A stretch of 64,000 nucleotides of DNA, from positions 652,314 through 716,313 of the forward strand of contig WHUZ01000025.1 in assembly GCA_015179045.1 (NCBI GenBank). Reading direction: 5' to 3'. The notes under the pieces are model-generated. The model saw nothing but the letters and a program-made list of their open reading frames with translations. It was not told the origin of the DNA and did not search any database. Each line of letters begins with the position of its first letter. Within the stretch, counting starts at the first letter, position 1. The stretch is from Kalaharituber pfeilii. Lineage: Eukaryota > Ascomycota > Pezizomycetes > Pezizales > Pezizaceae. This document shows, one piece after another, positions 18,860-30,138 of the stretch. Position numbers and translations under genes: made by a program.

Positions 18860-20731
18860 GCGTGCCCGATGTGGTAACGATCTGCCCCCCTGTAACGATC
18901 CACTCTCTGGGCACTCCTCGTTATGCATTCCTCACTCTACTACTTTTATTTGAATATATTGCAACTATAGAAATTGCTTAACATTATACCAATTTGACAT
19001 CGCTGAATCAGAATTTGCTATCATAATCAGGAAAAAATCAAAATTCCAATATTTACAACTAAATTTATCATTATTTACCTAAGTTGAGTCCTCCCTGTAT
19101 ATAGTATAGCTCAACATTCTCGAAATCAGAAAATTTATATGGAAAACTAGTAATTCTCATCTATCTAGGGCTGGTCTTTCTATTAAAAGTCAATATTGCA
19201 TATACAGATCATGTGGGATGCAATGCACCTTCAATTGTATAGAAGTAGTTTATATTCGTGAGCTAATCTCTATACCTTGATCTGACCTTCAGTGTTCCTA
19301 GACTCCTCAAGTGATTCAGGAATACCAGGACTTGAAGTAGTAGTAGTTGAAGCACTAGGGGTGGTAACAGTAACTCCTTCTGAGGTGCCAGGTATGACAG
19401 ACGAGACCTATGGCTCAAATCTGCTATTGGAACCTTCTTCTACCTACCCCCCCTTCTAGTATTCAGACTTTCCTATCTCATGAACTAAAGATCTTTCCCA
19501 GCCCCAGCCTTGCATGTGAGTTCCTCTATGGTGTCTTTTTGTAACTTGTTCAGCTGCAGCCATCTCTCTCTATTTTCGTTCTTCTTTTGCCTTGCTGTCA
19601 TGGGTCACCTCGGGTGGCCGATAGAGCGTATATGTGACGTATGCGAAATGCGACAGCAAATATATGGGATGCAGGTGCGTGTTGCTAAATGAGCTATGCA
19701 GAGGACTAGTAAACGTCACTAGTCAAGTGTTTTTTCACTGATCTGGTGGGATGCGGTTCTCTACCCAAGACGCCCAAGACGTTATATTCACTCACTTCCT
19801 CCTATGCCGCCTCGAGCTGAAGTTAAAGCAATACTGGAAATAGAAGGAAAAAATAGTAGGAGATGTCGAAAAGGAAACAGAGAGTACCAGCGAAGGTCAG
19901 AAAGGAGGAAGAGAAACTTCAGAAGGTGCGAAAATAGTTTAGGATAAGAAAGAAGCCGCTGATATGCAAAGTAGTTAGCAGCGATGGATCGAGAAAGTAA
20001 GGCAAAAGAGGAACGAAAATAGAGAGAGATGGCTGCAGCTGAACAAGTTACAAAAAGATACCATAGAGGAACTCACATGCAAGGCTGGGGCTGGGAAAGA
20101 TCTTTAGTTCATGAGATAGGAAAGTCTGAATACTAGAAGGGGGGGTGGGTAGAAGAAGGTTCCAATAGCAGATTTGAGCCATAGGTCTCGTCTGTCATAC
20201 CTGGCACCTCAGAAGGAGTTACTGTTACCACCCCTAGTGCTTCAACTACTACTACTTCAAGTCCTGGTATTCCTGAATCACTTGAGGAGTCTAGGAACAC
20301 TGAAGGTCAGATTAAGGTATGGAGAGTAGCTCAGGAACATAAACTACTTCTATACAATTGAAGCTGCACTGCATCCCACATGATCTGTATATGCAATATT
20401 GACTTTTAATAAAAAGACCAGCCCTAGATAGATGAGAATTACTAGTTTTCTATATTATTTTCCTGATTTCGAGGATGTTGAGCTATACTATATACAGGGA
20501 GAGCTCAAATTAGGTGAATAATAATGAATTTGGTTGTAAATAATGGAATTTTGATTTTTTCCTCATTATGATAGCAAATTCTGATTCAGCGATGTCAAAT
20601 TGGTATAATGTTAAGCAATTTCTATAGTTGCAATATATCCAAAATAAGTAGTAGAGCGAGGAATGTATGACGAGGAGTGCCCAGAGAATGGATCGTTACA
20701 GGGGGGCAGATCGTTACCACTTCGGGCACGT
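18860..20731. mobile_element. Foldback-type DNA element B (second copy, inverted relative to A)
   Basis: 1872 bp, flanked by TA (18858-18859 and 20732-20733). It begins GCGTGCCCGATGTGG and ends CCACTTCGGGCACGT, the opposite order to element A. It has the same long inverted arms and core as A and lacks the hAT MITE. High similarity to A suggests recent activity or homogenisation. No ORF beyond ~60 codons. Confidence 0.85.
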
Positions 20732-20804
20732 TAACCAATTCAGCTCCGTTGTTGTCGCAACAAGTCCACAGAATTAAGGCCGGCAGGGTTGCAAAATCCC
20801 TCTA

Positions 20805-22060
20805 TTTTGCAGCCATCCCACCCAAGGAATGCTGCCAACTTTGGTACAAGTCTAAACACATTTGAGCTCACTTCTGCCTTATATATATATTACTTTTATT
20901 CTATCTTTAGCCTCTTCTAAAATAATGACACAAAATATAAATTAATTCTTTATATATGGAGCTGGTTTATAAGAATGGTATTTAATACTTACACTCATTC
21001 TACTGCTCTTGTCATAGCCCACCTATGCATGCATCGATATCATCCTTTTCTGCAGCTGACAAGTCAAGCCGAGCCGACGTGCCTTGCTAAAAGGTGAGAC
21101 ATTACTAATAGCCGACTCGGAAAGGCTTGACAAGCCGTCCCGGTCCGGTTGATTAGCCCTCTGACAGCTCATTGATATGCCTTCCAATATTAGCATCACT
21201 ATTGCCACTTTTGCATTCCAGATTCTCTTTCTCATATTGTTATAGTCCTGTATTCCCTTTCTATATTAATTCTCTAGTATATAAGAGCTCCAAGCCCACC
21301 TCTGTAGATAGCTCTTCTTCTCCTTGTCTGTTGTCTTATTATTCAATAGACTCGTCTAGTTTCTCCCACTCCTTCACCACTGCCCTTGCTATAGTCTGTA
21401 ATCCCTAGTCACCTAGCCGTCGCTACTGTAGTCCTTGACTCATAGTCACTGAACTGCCGCTGATACCTAAGCTAACTGTACCACTTGGCAAGACCTCTGC
21501 CTAAGCCCAGCCACTGATATTACAGCTCTCATGTGTAGATGTCCGTATCTCCTATTATCTTTCTTTTTCTCACAGTTATACTAATACCAAAGCTTTCAGT
21601 CTATGAGTACAAAAGAGCATCAGCAAGAAAATTATTCACGTCCCAAGGCATTATATGCGTCAGACGCGCTAATGCCACGGGACGTCAACCGCTTTACACA
21701 GTGACATACCCTTTTTACTCGCAGGGTCTGGATGCCACTCTGAGTCGGCTCACCTCTGCAACGGGTGAGTATTTACTGTCGCTTCCGGACTTTGGCTTAT
21801 TTTCACTTCCATCCTCAACTACAGTCTGATATTTACTACGTTATCAACTACGGCCTGATATTCACTGCATTATTAACTATAGACCTATATGCCCTACGTT
21901 ATCAAGTACAGACCACGTTACCAAGAATAAACTGTGTTCTCAAGTGTGGCCTGAATTAGTAGTCGGCTAATCGCGCCTCCTGCGCTTATTGCACAGATTT
22001 CACTCTACCGCGACATAATATGTTTGACAGCCAATTGTTTATTCATTAATAACTAGCTAT
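20805..22060. other. AT-rich subtelomeric sequence without a supported gene
   Basis: Nothing coding is supported. The segment 21641-21790 is homologous to 61391-61545 near the telomere, where most differences are C-to-T or G-to-A in the telomere-proximal copy. It therefore belongs to a dispersed subtelomeric repeat. Words such as TATACAGGTGCCCTTTCATTATTCC at its end introduce the S1 array, as also at 23310 and 48640. Confidence 0.6.
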
Positions 22061-22069
22061 GCCGGTCTA

Positions 22070-22690
22070 TATACAGGTGCCCTTTCATTATTCCACTATT
22101 CCATGCTATCTTCTGTCATTCTACTGCTCCCACACATTCTCATCCCGCAGATTACACCCTCGAATGACCTGCCATACCTGCGATTTGAGCTCATTCTAGT
22201 ATATCTCGTGCCGTGGCGTAGGGCGTGCCGTACCTGTAAACTGAGCTCATTGTGCTACCCTCGCACCGTGGAAATAAACCTGAATAACCTATTAAATTGA
22301 GCTCATTCTGCCACATCTCGCGCGGTGGAAATGGACCTGTAATACCTGTAAATTGAGCCTATTTCGCGCCGTCGTGTAGGACCTGCTGCACCTGTCATTC
22401 AGCTCATGTTGCAACATCTCGTGCCATCGTGTAGGACCTGAGATACGTGTTAAATTGAGCTCATTCTGCCACATCTCACGCGGTGGAAATGGACCTGTAA
22501 TACCTGTAAATTGAGCCTATTCTACCACATCTCGCGCCGTCGTGTAGCACCTGCCGTACCTCTCGTATTCGACTCATTCTGCCATATCTCGCACGGTGGA
22601 AATAGACCTGGATGACCTGTTAAATTGAGCTCATGCTACCACATCTCGTGCCATCAAGAAAGACCTGTCATACCTGTCAACATCAGCAAA
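22070..22690. repeat. Subtelomeric S1 array, second block
   Basis: About ten degenerate units with CTCATTCTGCCACATCTCGCG, GTGGAAATGGACCTG and ACCTGTAAATTGAG. Same family and orientation as at 9120-10070. A shorter block continues at 23390-23530. Confidence 0.8.
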
Positions 22691-22734
22691 AACGAAAAAT
22701 CGCCCTGAAGCACCCGGGGATGTGAATACCCCCC

Positions 22735-22960
22735 AAGCGCCTTGAGCGCCCTGGATGCACGTCATCTATTCATTGTAACCTGGCGCACTAAACAAGGCTC
22801 TGTGCGCCCTGGATGTATGTCATCTATTCCTTGTAACCTGGCGCAGTAACTAAGGCTCTGTGCACTCTGAATGCACCTCATCTATTTATTGTAACGTCCT
22901 ATGCACCCTGGATGCACGTTATCTGTTGATCATAGCTAGACACACTAACTAAGGTTGTTT
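22735..22960. repeat. Tandem repeat of ~63-66 bp
   Basis: Three to four imperfect copies of a unit with GCGCCCTGGATGCACGTCATC and TTGTAACCTGGCGCA. Copies diverge mostly by transitions. Confidence 0.75.
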
Positions 22961-24193
22961 ACACCGAGGCAGTTTCTAGATGCCTATATTACGTCTCTGC
23001 GCAACTGATAATGTTGAGCTTTGGGTAGAAAGAGATGATTGTTATTCCTTCGTAGAGAGAGTAGCCAAAGTAATACACCTATATACATAGAGCATGAGGT
23101 TGCTCTCGGGCCCTTACCACCCTTTATCACGGACCTCTCTGATATCCGACACCTCCGACACTCCGACATTACTGCAGATCTCTAACAGATAAGTGTGCCA
23201 TGTACTTTCACGGTATCAACCACTTATAGACACTGAAGCAGCTTTTTCACAATAGCAAGTACTGCAGATAGAACGTCTTGTTTGACATATATCTAGCTTT
23301 TGTGATCTATATCCAGGTGCCCCTTCATCATCCTATCATGCGATACCATTATCGGTTACCCTACCGCTCCTGCTTCATGCAATATAGTCCATTTTGCCAC
23401 TCTCGCTGCAATAGAGAATTCGGCTCATTGTGGTGCATCGAGGAGCTTTGAGGAGAGCTGCCCTACCTGTCAATAGCTTTTTCTGCCAAATGTCATGCTG
23501 TTAAGAGGGGCCTGCCATACCTGTAAATATGTGCTGCAACAGTCGCGTCATCAAACATAAACAAAGATGTTCTGAGCGCGTCGGCACGTTGTATCACAAA
23601 CCTAGTCAACACTGAACTTGACGTCAGAATGAGGGGTAATTCATGCAGTATCAACCGGCAACGTGGAAGTGTACTGAACAACAGCCTATCATCCTATATT
23701 GGGTTGCCAGCCGACCCATGTGAGTAACAACCAGCGGCTGTAGTGGCCGACCCAATGAGCAGCCCGATGAGCAGCCCAATAGGTAGCCGAGTAAGTGACT
23801 CTGCGAGTAGACCAGGTTCTAAAGCTCCCTTTACAACAGTTGAAGTTTATTTCAATTAAGTAGTGGGCATCCATGACCAAAACAAAGGTTGCGTCCAGGC
23901 GTACTGACTCAGCGTCCTGATGCAACCCACCTTTCGTATTGCGCCCTGTGCACCCGAGCGTTCTGACGCTAGATCTTACACCCTGTTGCATCCTGATACT
24001 ACAAGTGAACCTTTGATCAATGATATTGCATCTCAGCGCATTTGGGTATCCACAATGCAATTACAATAATTGACCTGCAGCCCGACGCTGGCTGTCGGCG
24101 TGGGGCCATTAATTTGTATATATCGCCTTCAGCATTAGGTCGGCGTGAGGCCCTTTCGTAGTCCCGTAATTCGTACATATCACCTTCAGCATG
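22961..24193. other. Non-coding subtelomeric sequence
   Basis: No gene is supported. It contains a short S1 repeat block (23390-23530) introduced by a CTATATCCAGGTGCCCC motif. The rest shows only short ORFs. Confidence 0.5.
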
Positions 24194-24202
24194 CCGATTC
24201 CA

Positions 24203-25717
24203 CGGGATGTCTCCGGACAGTCCTTTTGGACAGTCCTGACTGTCCTGACTGTCCCGAAGGTTGCATAACTGACTGTCCCGTCTTGCATATGGTGCGGCTG
24301 AGCTGCCTGTCTCAAACTTGGCCACTAGCGAGAATTCATTAAAAAAGCGAAGTACCTAAATACATGATTGTACGAAATACAGAATGATACATCATACTGA
24401 TACAGTAGAAGATACAGTGATACAATCTTGAGTCTTATTACGCTCCACACTCTCTGTCCGAGCCCACTGTCGCTGCCTTAGCCATTTCAGCTCCTGTCAA
24501 GGTACGACCAGGCTGCTTTGTCTTTATTTTTACGTGGGGCAATATGCTGGAAGATACGACTGGTGCAAAGTAATGAGGTAATGTTGGTACTGTGGAATGA
24601 TCAGTGATATGACAACCAGCTGTTGTTAGTTCTCTTAATATCTCTTTCCTCAACAGTAATAGGAATTTTACTGCTATGACGGCTGTTATAGTATGCTTTA
24701 GGATTCAACTGCATTCCTTCTTCTGTGCGAAGGTGTAAGGACATATTATAACTCAATCCTGCTCACCTATACTGTATAGTATCTCCTACTGCTTGCTGAT
24801 AATCAGTATTGCGACGTTTATGCTGGATATATATTAATGGATTTGGTGCCAAAGGATGAGTATGGATTTTATCTGATATCGCAAGCACCCAAGTATCTGT
24901 TCCACTATCTATATCTACTCGCAAATTGGTAGATATTGCCCATAGACATTCTTTGGCTTGTGTGTTAGTCTGGTGTCTGCGCTGTACTATATATATATTT
25001 ACATAAGTCTTAATTAAAATATATTGACATACCTTCAGAATTCTCTGCATCTAGTTTCTAGTATCTCGAGGCTTGCCATGATGTACACATCCATAGCGTA
25101 TACGCCCTTTCTTTTCAGACCCACTCAAAGTCACCACAGCGAAGCCTTTGGTGAATGCATAGTCCTGGAGTCTATCTAAAGCCATGCATATTGCTCGCCA
25201 TCCATAGGGTCTTCACAATGCAATTCAGGCATCTCTTCTAAAACCTTTATTACTACCGAAACAAGCTCTTTTGGAAGGCTCGGGTGTGAAGTCCAGGTCT
25301 GTTTCGCACTCAAGGTACTGGTTGCAGTGGAGAGTGACATTTTAGTGAGCGCAAAGCAAGTATAGGGCAGAAAAATTAATTAAGGACTCGCGAGTACTAT
25401 ATGAATTTATGTATCGGCTGGAAAATATCTGGGATGTAAAGTGCGTGAAGCCTTTGTAATTGTGTTGGAGTCTTGCAAAAATGAAAATCTCAAAACCAGT
25501 AGCTACAGTGCGAATTATCAAAGAAAAATTTCCCAGTTCGGAGAGTTAGGCGCACTGATTACCCTGCACCGGAAATATCTGCCGCACCAAGACAGTCTGC
25601 CACACCAAGACAGTGAGCTCAGCCGCACCATATGCAAGACGGGACAGTCAGTTATGCAACCTTCGGGACAGTCAGGACAGTCAGGACAGTCCAAAAGGAC
25701 TGTCCGGAGACATCCCG
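24203..25717 (-). mobile_element. MULE-type (Mutator-like) deletion derivative
   Basis: 1515 bp with terminal inverted repeats of ~110 bp starting CGGGATGTCTCCGGACAG and containing repeated GGACAGTC words. It is flanked by an exact 9-bp TSD CCGATTCCA (24194-24202 and 25718-25726), the TSD length of Mutator-like elements. The internal - strand carries a FAR1/MULE N-terminal-like coding remnant at about 25330-24763. The catalytic part is missing. Confidence 0.85.
24763..25330 (-). pseudogene. MULE/FAR1-like N-terminal DNA-binding remnant
   Basis: The frame RLQDYAFTKGFAVVTLSGSE...RYGCVHHGKPRD (about 25180-25060) resembles the start of FAR1-type domains of fungal MULE transposases. A candidate intron (GTATGT at about 25034 to a TACAG about 51 bases on) joins it in frame to RRHQTNTQAKECLWA and then to a D-K-I-H-T-H-P-L-A-P-N-P motif resembling the HNHEP region. 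The zinc-ligand pattern C...C...H...H is partly visible. No DDE catalytic core follows. Assignment is from memory of the family pattern; inverted repeats and TSD support it independently. Confidence 0.6.
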
Positions 25718-25739
25718 CCGATTCCATTTCTGCCCAATA

Positions 25740-26100
25740 TCTCATGTGCGCAGTAAATACTCAATATACTTAACATGTTCAAAATCTCATGCGTGCGCTC
25801 AATATACTCAATACTCTCCATACCTCATGTGTGCAGTCAATATGCTTAATATTCTCTGCAACTCATGGCGTGCTCAATGTGCTTAATACTCTCTACATCT
25901 CATATGCACTGCGACGGTGGTCAATTCCCGGCCTGGGTTAGGAATCCATACCTATATGCTGAACAGGCTCAATATGCCCAATATTCTCTACTCTATATCT
26001 CACACCTGTGCTCAATACGCTCAATTGGACCAATCTGCCCCAATATCTTGAGGGCGGTCAATTATCTCAATCTGGCAAGTATGCCTGAGCTGCCCTGTTA
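25740..26100. repeat. Subtelomeric degenerate repeat, family S2
   Basis: Imperfect units near 40 bases with CTCAATATGCTTAATACTCT and CATCTCATGTGTGCA. The inverse family is at 50440-50870 (ATTGAGCATATTGAG words) and, as a stub, at 52815-52880. Confidence 0.75.
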
Positions 26101-26109
26101 GGATAGTAG

Positions 26110-26741
26110 TGGTTATCAGCTTTGCGTCACGTAACCGTTACGTGAGGTTACATGACATAAGCAAATGCTCTGATTGGCTGATTTCGTAACGTGAGACAGC
26201 CGATCTTCGTTACGCAACGTAACCATGATCACGTAGCCAAATCGTCGCGTTACCACCATAACCTTGCGTAACTTTGGGTAACGCCAAGGATATGCGCCTG
26301 GTTTTTAGCTGACTACTCCGTACAGGGGCCTTTGACCAGTCTTTACCTAAATCAGCAACACATGGATGCATATGCATAAGCACGTGTCTACAACTTCATG
26401 AGCCTCCCCAATCTACGCATGAAAGCTCTCCAGTTTCTACCATCATGAGCCAGCAAACGTCTGCTACAACCACAGCAAGTTCACGAGCTGTTACTCCACG
26501 CTCTGCTACCCCCTCTGGTATCTGAATTAAGTAGCATAGATATGGCATGAGTCTCGATTGCTGTCGTGACTACCTGTTCGATTTTGGCTCTCTCCGATAT
26601 GCGGGGCATGTTGATGTTACGGAACGTGACGGTAACGTAGGTTACGCGGGGGACATCAGCGACCCTCCTCTCATTTGGGCTTAGCGGGTTGGCAGGGGTT
26701 ACCTAACGGAACGGAACGTAACGCAAAGCTGATAACCATCA
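26110..26741. mobile_element. Inverted-repeat element with GTTACG-type subterminal motifs
   Basis: Ends TGGTTATCAGCTTTGCGT (26111) and the complement (ending about 26741) form ~25-bp inverted repeats. At least ten copies of GTTACG or CGTAAC occur in both orientations near the ends, as in elements whose transposase binds subterminal repeats. No TSD is convincing and there is no transposase ORF. Confidence 0.65.
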
Positions 26742-26879
26742 AGCACGGTAATCCAGTACGTATAGTAGTAGCCAGTAGTATGCGGGATATTGTATAGTAG
26801 CAGTAAAAGTAGCAAGTACCCTGTCGCAGTGTGTGGCAGCAGGATATACTATACAGGATAAAACCGTCCATATGAATCA

Positions 26880-27060
26880 TGGTGTGTAAGCGGTGCATAT
26901 AGGAGCCGCAATACAGGCCAAACTGGAGGCGAAAATGCAGGCGGACAGTGCTATAGGGGCCGCAATAGAAGCCGAACTGGAGACGAAAATGCAGGCGGAA
27001 GTACAGAGCGGAAGTGGAGGCCGAAGTGCAGGCGGCAGAGCGTGGCGGACTACGCTATAG
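26880..27060. repeat. Partial tandem duplication, ~60 bp
   Basis: GGCCGCAATA(C/G)A(G)GCC...GGAG(G/A)CGAAAATGCAGGCGGA occurs twice, followed by a third partial GAAGTGGAGGCCGAAGTGCAGGCGG. Confidence 0.7.
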
Positions 27061-27379
27061 GAAGGGATGATTTGCTGGCATTGACATTAAGCGATCCAAT
27101 GTTTTTTTTTTCTGTAATGGTGCTGTGCTTTTTTCTTGGCACTAGGCTCAGTACATAATAGATATCTCAAGTTCAAAACGATATGTATCACATTGAACAT
27201 GCATAGTAAAGTTGGTAGTTATAATAGAGGCTTATATGCCTTATGGGAGTTCCAAATCAGCGGATCATATTATTTTGAACAGTTTTGTACACTTTGAGGT
27301 TATTGGACGGACATAAAGAAACTAGCCATCTTCCTCGTTCATTTTCCTCTATTATTATCAATTTATGTATATGAATTAG

Positions 27380-27425
27380 GTAACCAAAACCTCGCCATAG
27401 CCTCAAAGGCGGTACGCGAGTAATG

Positions 27426-27457
<32 letters not shown>
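27380..27457 (+). mobile_element. LINE-1-type 3' tail (short)
   Basis: Family tail CTCGCCATAGCC...GTACGCGAGTAATGATATT followed by 27 A residues. The 5' limit is uncertain. No ORF2 codons are recognised, so the insertion is probably only the 3' UTR. A possible TSD ATCCAA (27094 and 27457) is too short to rely on. Confidence 0.65.
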
Positions 27458-27460
<3 letters not shown>

Positions 27461-27500
27461 AACAAGTTTGCATCACGCGCCTGCAACATGCAGCATCCAA

Positions 27501-27982
27501 CGGCGGAATCGGAGAAGCGCAGCTGCGGGGAGGCCCAGACGGGGGCGCACCTAGCCTTCCAGTGCAGTCAGCAGAGGTTTCGCCCAGAAGGATTTAGAGA
27601 ATGGGGGGATATGGAGAAGAACTGGAAAAGGACAGCTGAGAATGGGGATGAGTGGGATGCGTTGGAAAGGTTCTTCGGGATCAGGTTCTAGGGCGCCGTG
27701 CGATTTGCCGTCGGGGAAGTTTGCTTGCCGGGGAAGTTTGCTTGCCGGGATGCGAAAGTGTGGGGAAGAGGGGAGGGGGGAGAGGGGGAGATGTATAGTG
27801 GGGCCTCCCTGAGGCAGAAACCGGAAGGACCGTCCGGAGGTTTCCGGATTCAGGGTGTAGAAGTAGATAGAAAGTTCTTTGTTTGTTAAGCCTGCTGTCT
27901 CCGGCTTGCGCAGGGACCCTGCCATGGCTTGGCGCTGCAAGCGGGGTTATGTGATTTAAATAAAAAATAAAAATAAAAAAAA
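27501..27982 (+). mobile_element. 5'-truncated LINE-2 insertion (482 bp)
   Basis: Nearly identical to 45721-46170: the last ~60 codons of ORF2 (zinc motif region KRSCGEAQTGAHLAFQCSQQ), the 3' UTR and an A-rich tail. Exact 13-bp TSD ATGCAGCATCCAA at 27488-27500 and 27983-27995. Several differences from the 45.7 kb copy are C/T transitions (for example CGCAGCTGCG against TGCAGCTACG). Confidence 0.92.
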
Positions 27983-28261
27983 ATGCAGCATCCAAGACTT
28001 GGTAGCCTGCTTAGAGACTGGGTGGCCTTGGCATTCCCGGTTGGCACGTGCTTGTTATAATCTCCCTGTTTCTGTTAAATTGATGTCTCCATAATGTGTG
28101 TCCGTATACAGTTCTCTCTAGGCTAATCAGCTTTTACCATCCCATTCACAACCGTTACCTCCCCCGAACAAGATCACTCCCCTAGTAGCAGTCAGATTTT
28201 ATTACTCCTGTAGTAGCAGGAGCTCCACACAGGTCAACGAGCAGTCACCTAGAATACAGAC

Positions 28262-28963
28262 ATGTCCCGTAATCTTGGCTACTGGGAGGATGAACACTCT
28301 CTACCCCCTTCGCTCCCACGTCACCTCCAACGACACCTCCGCGAGCTCAAAAAGAACATTGCATTGCATTTTCAATGGGGGAAGCTCCAGATTGAGCAGA
28401 AACTTCATGACGAGATCAATCAGGGTCACATCGCTCCCAACGATCCCTTCGCACATGATGTGTATCGTGCGAACACTCAGCGCGAGCTATTCCGAAGCAA
28501 GGACGACTCCCCATGGCTGTCAGAAATAGGTGCCAGGTGCCCTCATAGTAGGTCGCGTGTAAATCAACAGAACTTCCGTCCAGACGTCCTAATTCAGCAC
28601 ACAACGAACCCCCCCTTTAACCACTCAGAGGGCCTGCGCAACATGCTTAGGGAGTTTGGAAACTTTATCAGTGACGGTCGCCTCACAGAGCAACCGACCC
28701 AGCGGGCTTTTGCGACTGCTATAGTGGAATATTCTTATAATTCCCTAAATGATGGTCTTTCAGCAGAGATTCACGCAGGCTATTTACAAATCAACGCATC
28801 ACAGGAGGAGCAACGGTTCGCACGTTTACTAGATTGGCGTGTGGAGAAGTTTATCATCCTCGAAACCTCTCTTTATGATATTACGTTCACATTTGACAAT
28901 GCGTTGTTTGGGAACTTTCAGGAGGAAATTGAACAGATTGTCTTACATGGGCAGGATGCTTGA
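28262..28963 (+). CDS. Orphan gene 1, hypothetical protein (233 aa)
   Basis: Intact single-exon frame from an ATG in a good fungal context (AGACATGTCC), preceded by a C/T-rich leader. Predicted soluble and mostly helical, with no signal peptide, membrane segment or zinc motif. Notable stretches are HLRELKKNIALHFQWGKL near the N-terminus, EGLRNMLREFGNFI in the middle and ETSLYDITFTFDNALFG near the C-terminus. I do not recognise the family. GC content and codon use look normal and there is no sign of RIP, unlike most of the surroundings. A 72-bp LINE-2 tail is inserted just 22 bases after the stop. The next intact ORF downstream (30139) has the same orientation. Confidence 0.65.
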   Translation: MSRNLGYWEDEHSLPPSLPRHLQRHLRELKKNIALHFQWGKLQIEQKLHDEINQGHIAPNDPFAHDVYRANTQRELFRSKDDSPWLSEIGARCPHSRSRVNQQNFRPDVLIQHTTNPPFNHSEGLRNMLREFGNFISDGRLTEQPTQRAFATAIVEYSYNSLNDGLSAEIHAGYLQINASQEEQRFARLLDWRVEKFIILETSLYDITFTFDNALFGNFQEEIEQIVLHGQDA

Positions 28964-28985
28964 GTAGCTCAAAGAGGACTATTCT

Positions 28986-29057
28986 CCCCGCCATAGGCTT
29001 GTAGCTTGTATGCGGGGTTATATGAAGAAAAAAGGAAAACGAAAAAAACGAAAAATA
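28986..29057 (+). mobile_element. Minimal LINE-2 tail insertion (72 bp)
   Basis: Only the last ~45 bases of the LINE-2 3' UTR (GCCATAGGCTTGTAGCTTG...GCGGGGTTATATGA) plus an A-rich tail. Flanked by a 13-bp TSD AAGAGG(A/G)CTATTC at 28973-28985 and 29058-29070 with one mismatch. Confidence 0.8.
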
Positions 29058-29070
29058 AGAGGGCTATTCC

Positions 29071-30138
29071 TGTACTTTTCATTTTGTTCCTTCTCCTAAC
29101 TGCTCTGTAGTCGGGGGTTTCGTATTTTGCATGTGGTACGGAAAACAATTCTTTCCTCTCGGCTGTCTTCACGATGAGAGTATAGTAAAAAAAAAACGTT
29201 AATCGCCATTAAATCAGCATCGTACTGTGACAATCTCTGCAAAGGTCATCCACATGTTTCAGCATTCCAAGGATTCAGGGAGATAACACAACACTTGGTC
29301 GAGAATTATGTAAATAAGCGACGCATACAGACATCATTTTCTGGCTCAGATGAGTTTTTCACTTCGTTCCTCGCCCCCAATCACAAATCTCCGTAGGCCC
29401 TGTTGAGTAGATCAGTGTATTCTTGTTTACTTTGTTTCCATTCTTTCCTTCTTCCCTTCTCCTCCTCCTTTACGTTCGCTTCTTCGCTGTTGAGCGAAGA
29501 TCTGCCATCATACCTCCTATCTCGTTCTCTACGAGCAAAGCAAGTAGATCCCTCTATCATGAACTCGTATCCTCTCCGTAATCACCGTCCAAACCCGGAT
29601 CTGAACCATGCACTGGCTCAACTGTAAATTTGCCTCAAGGCTATCACTGCCTACTCCGAATGCCAGTGATTTCGGATCGATGCACAGTAAGACCTTCAAC
29701 TAGTGATCATCATATGCCCATTATGATAAATTACACAGTCCAGGACCGAAATGATCAGCCTCTCATATACGACAGTTAACACTACAATTTGTCACATGTA
29801 GGAAAAATACGAGAGTATTACATGGGTGGTGCACTTCTCAACCTACTTCCGACGTCACATAATTGACTTGCAGGCACAGCCATTACTTGCAGTCATTACT
29901 TTCTCAAGCGTCAGCGCACCTGTGTTTCCGGCCATATCATTCATTAGTATACCCACATTGCTTAGGTGGGATGGCTAAACTGCTCTCAACGCGGAGAGCA
30001 TTTATCACTACAGTTTCCACTTATATTAGTGGCCCTCCTGCTCTCACAAATTCTCATTCCCCAAGTCTTAGTCTGCAAACTAAACCTACCCCTCCCAACG
30101 GCTCTCAATTCGCACTTATCCTTCACAAGTTTTCCATT
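29071..30138. other. Region between the orphan genes
   Basis: No gene is supported. C/T-rich stretches at 29400-29560 and 29940-30130 resemble fungal promoter or 5' UTR sequence. A frame upstream of 30139 is open from 29863 but its codon content does not look coding. Confidence 0.4.

Larger units (their letters stand above)
18258..20802. mobile_element. TA-flanked MITE C containing nested element B
   Basis: The ends GAGGGATTTTGCAACCCTG (18258) and its perfect complement (to 20802) are flanked by TA (18256-18257 and 20803-20804), which is typical of Tc1/mariner-Fot1/pogo-like MITEs. Without element B it would be about 670 bp. It has no transposase ORF. A perfect 20-bp hairpin lies at 18783-18833. 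Confidence 0.75.

Noticed and set aside
20881..26100. Search for tRNA, rRNA or other structured RNA genes
   Set aside because: I found no cloverleaf, A/B box pair or rRNA-like sequence by eye here or elsewhere in the window. A covariance-model search was not possible.
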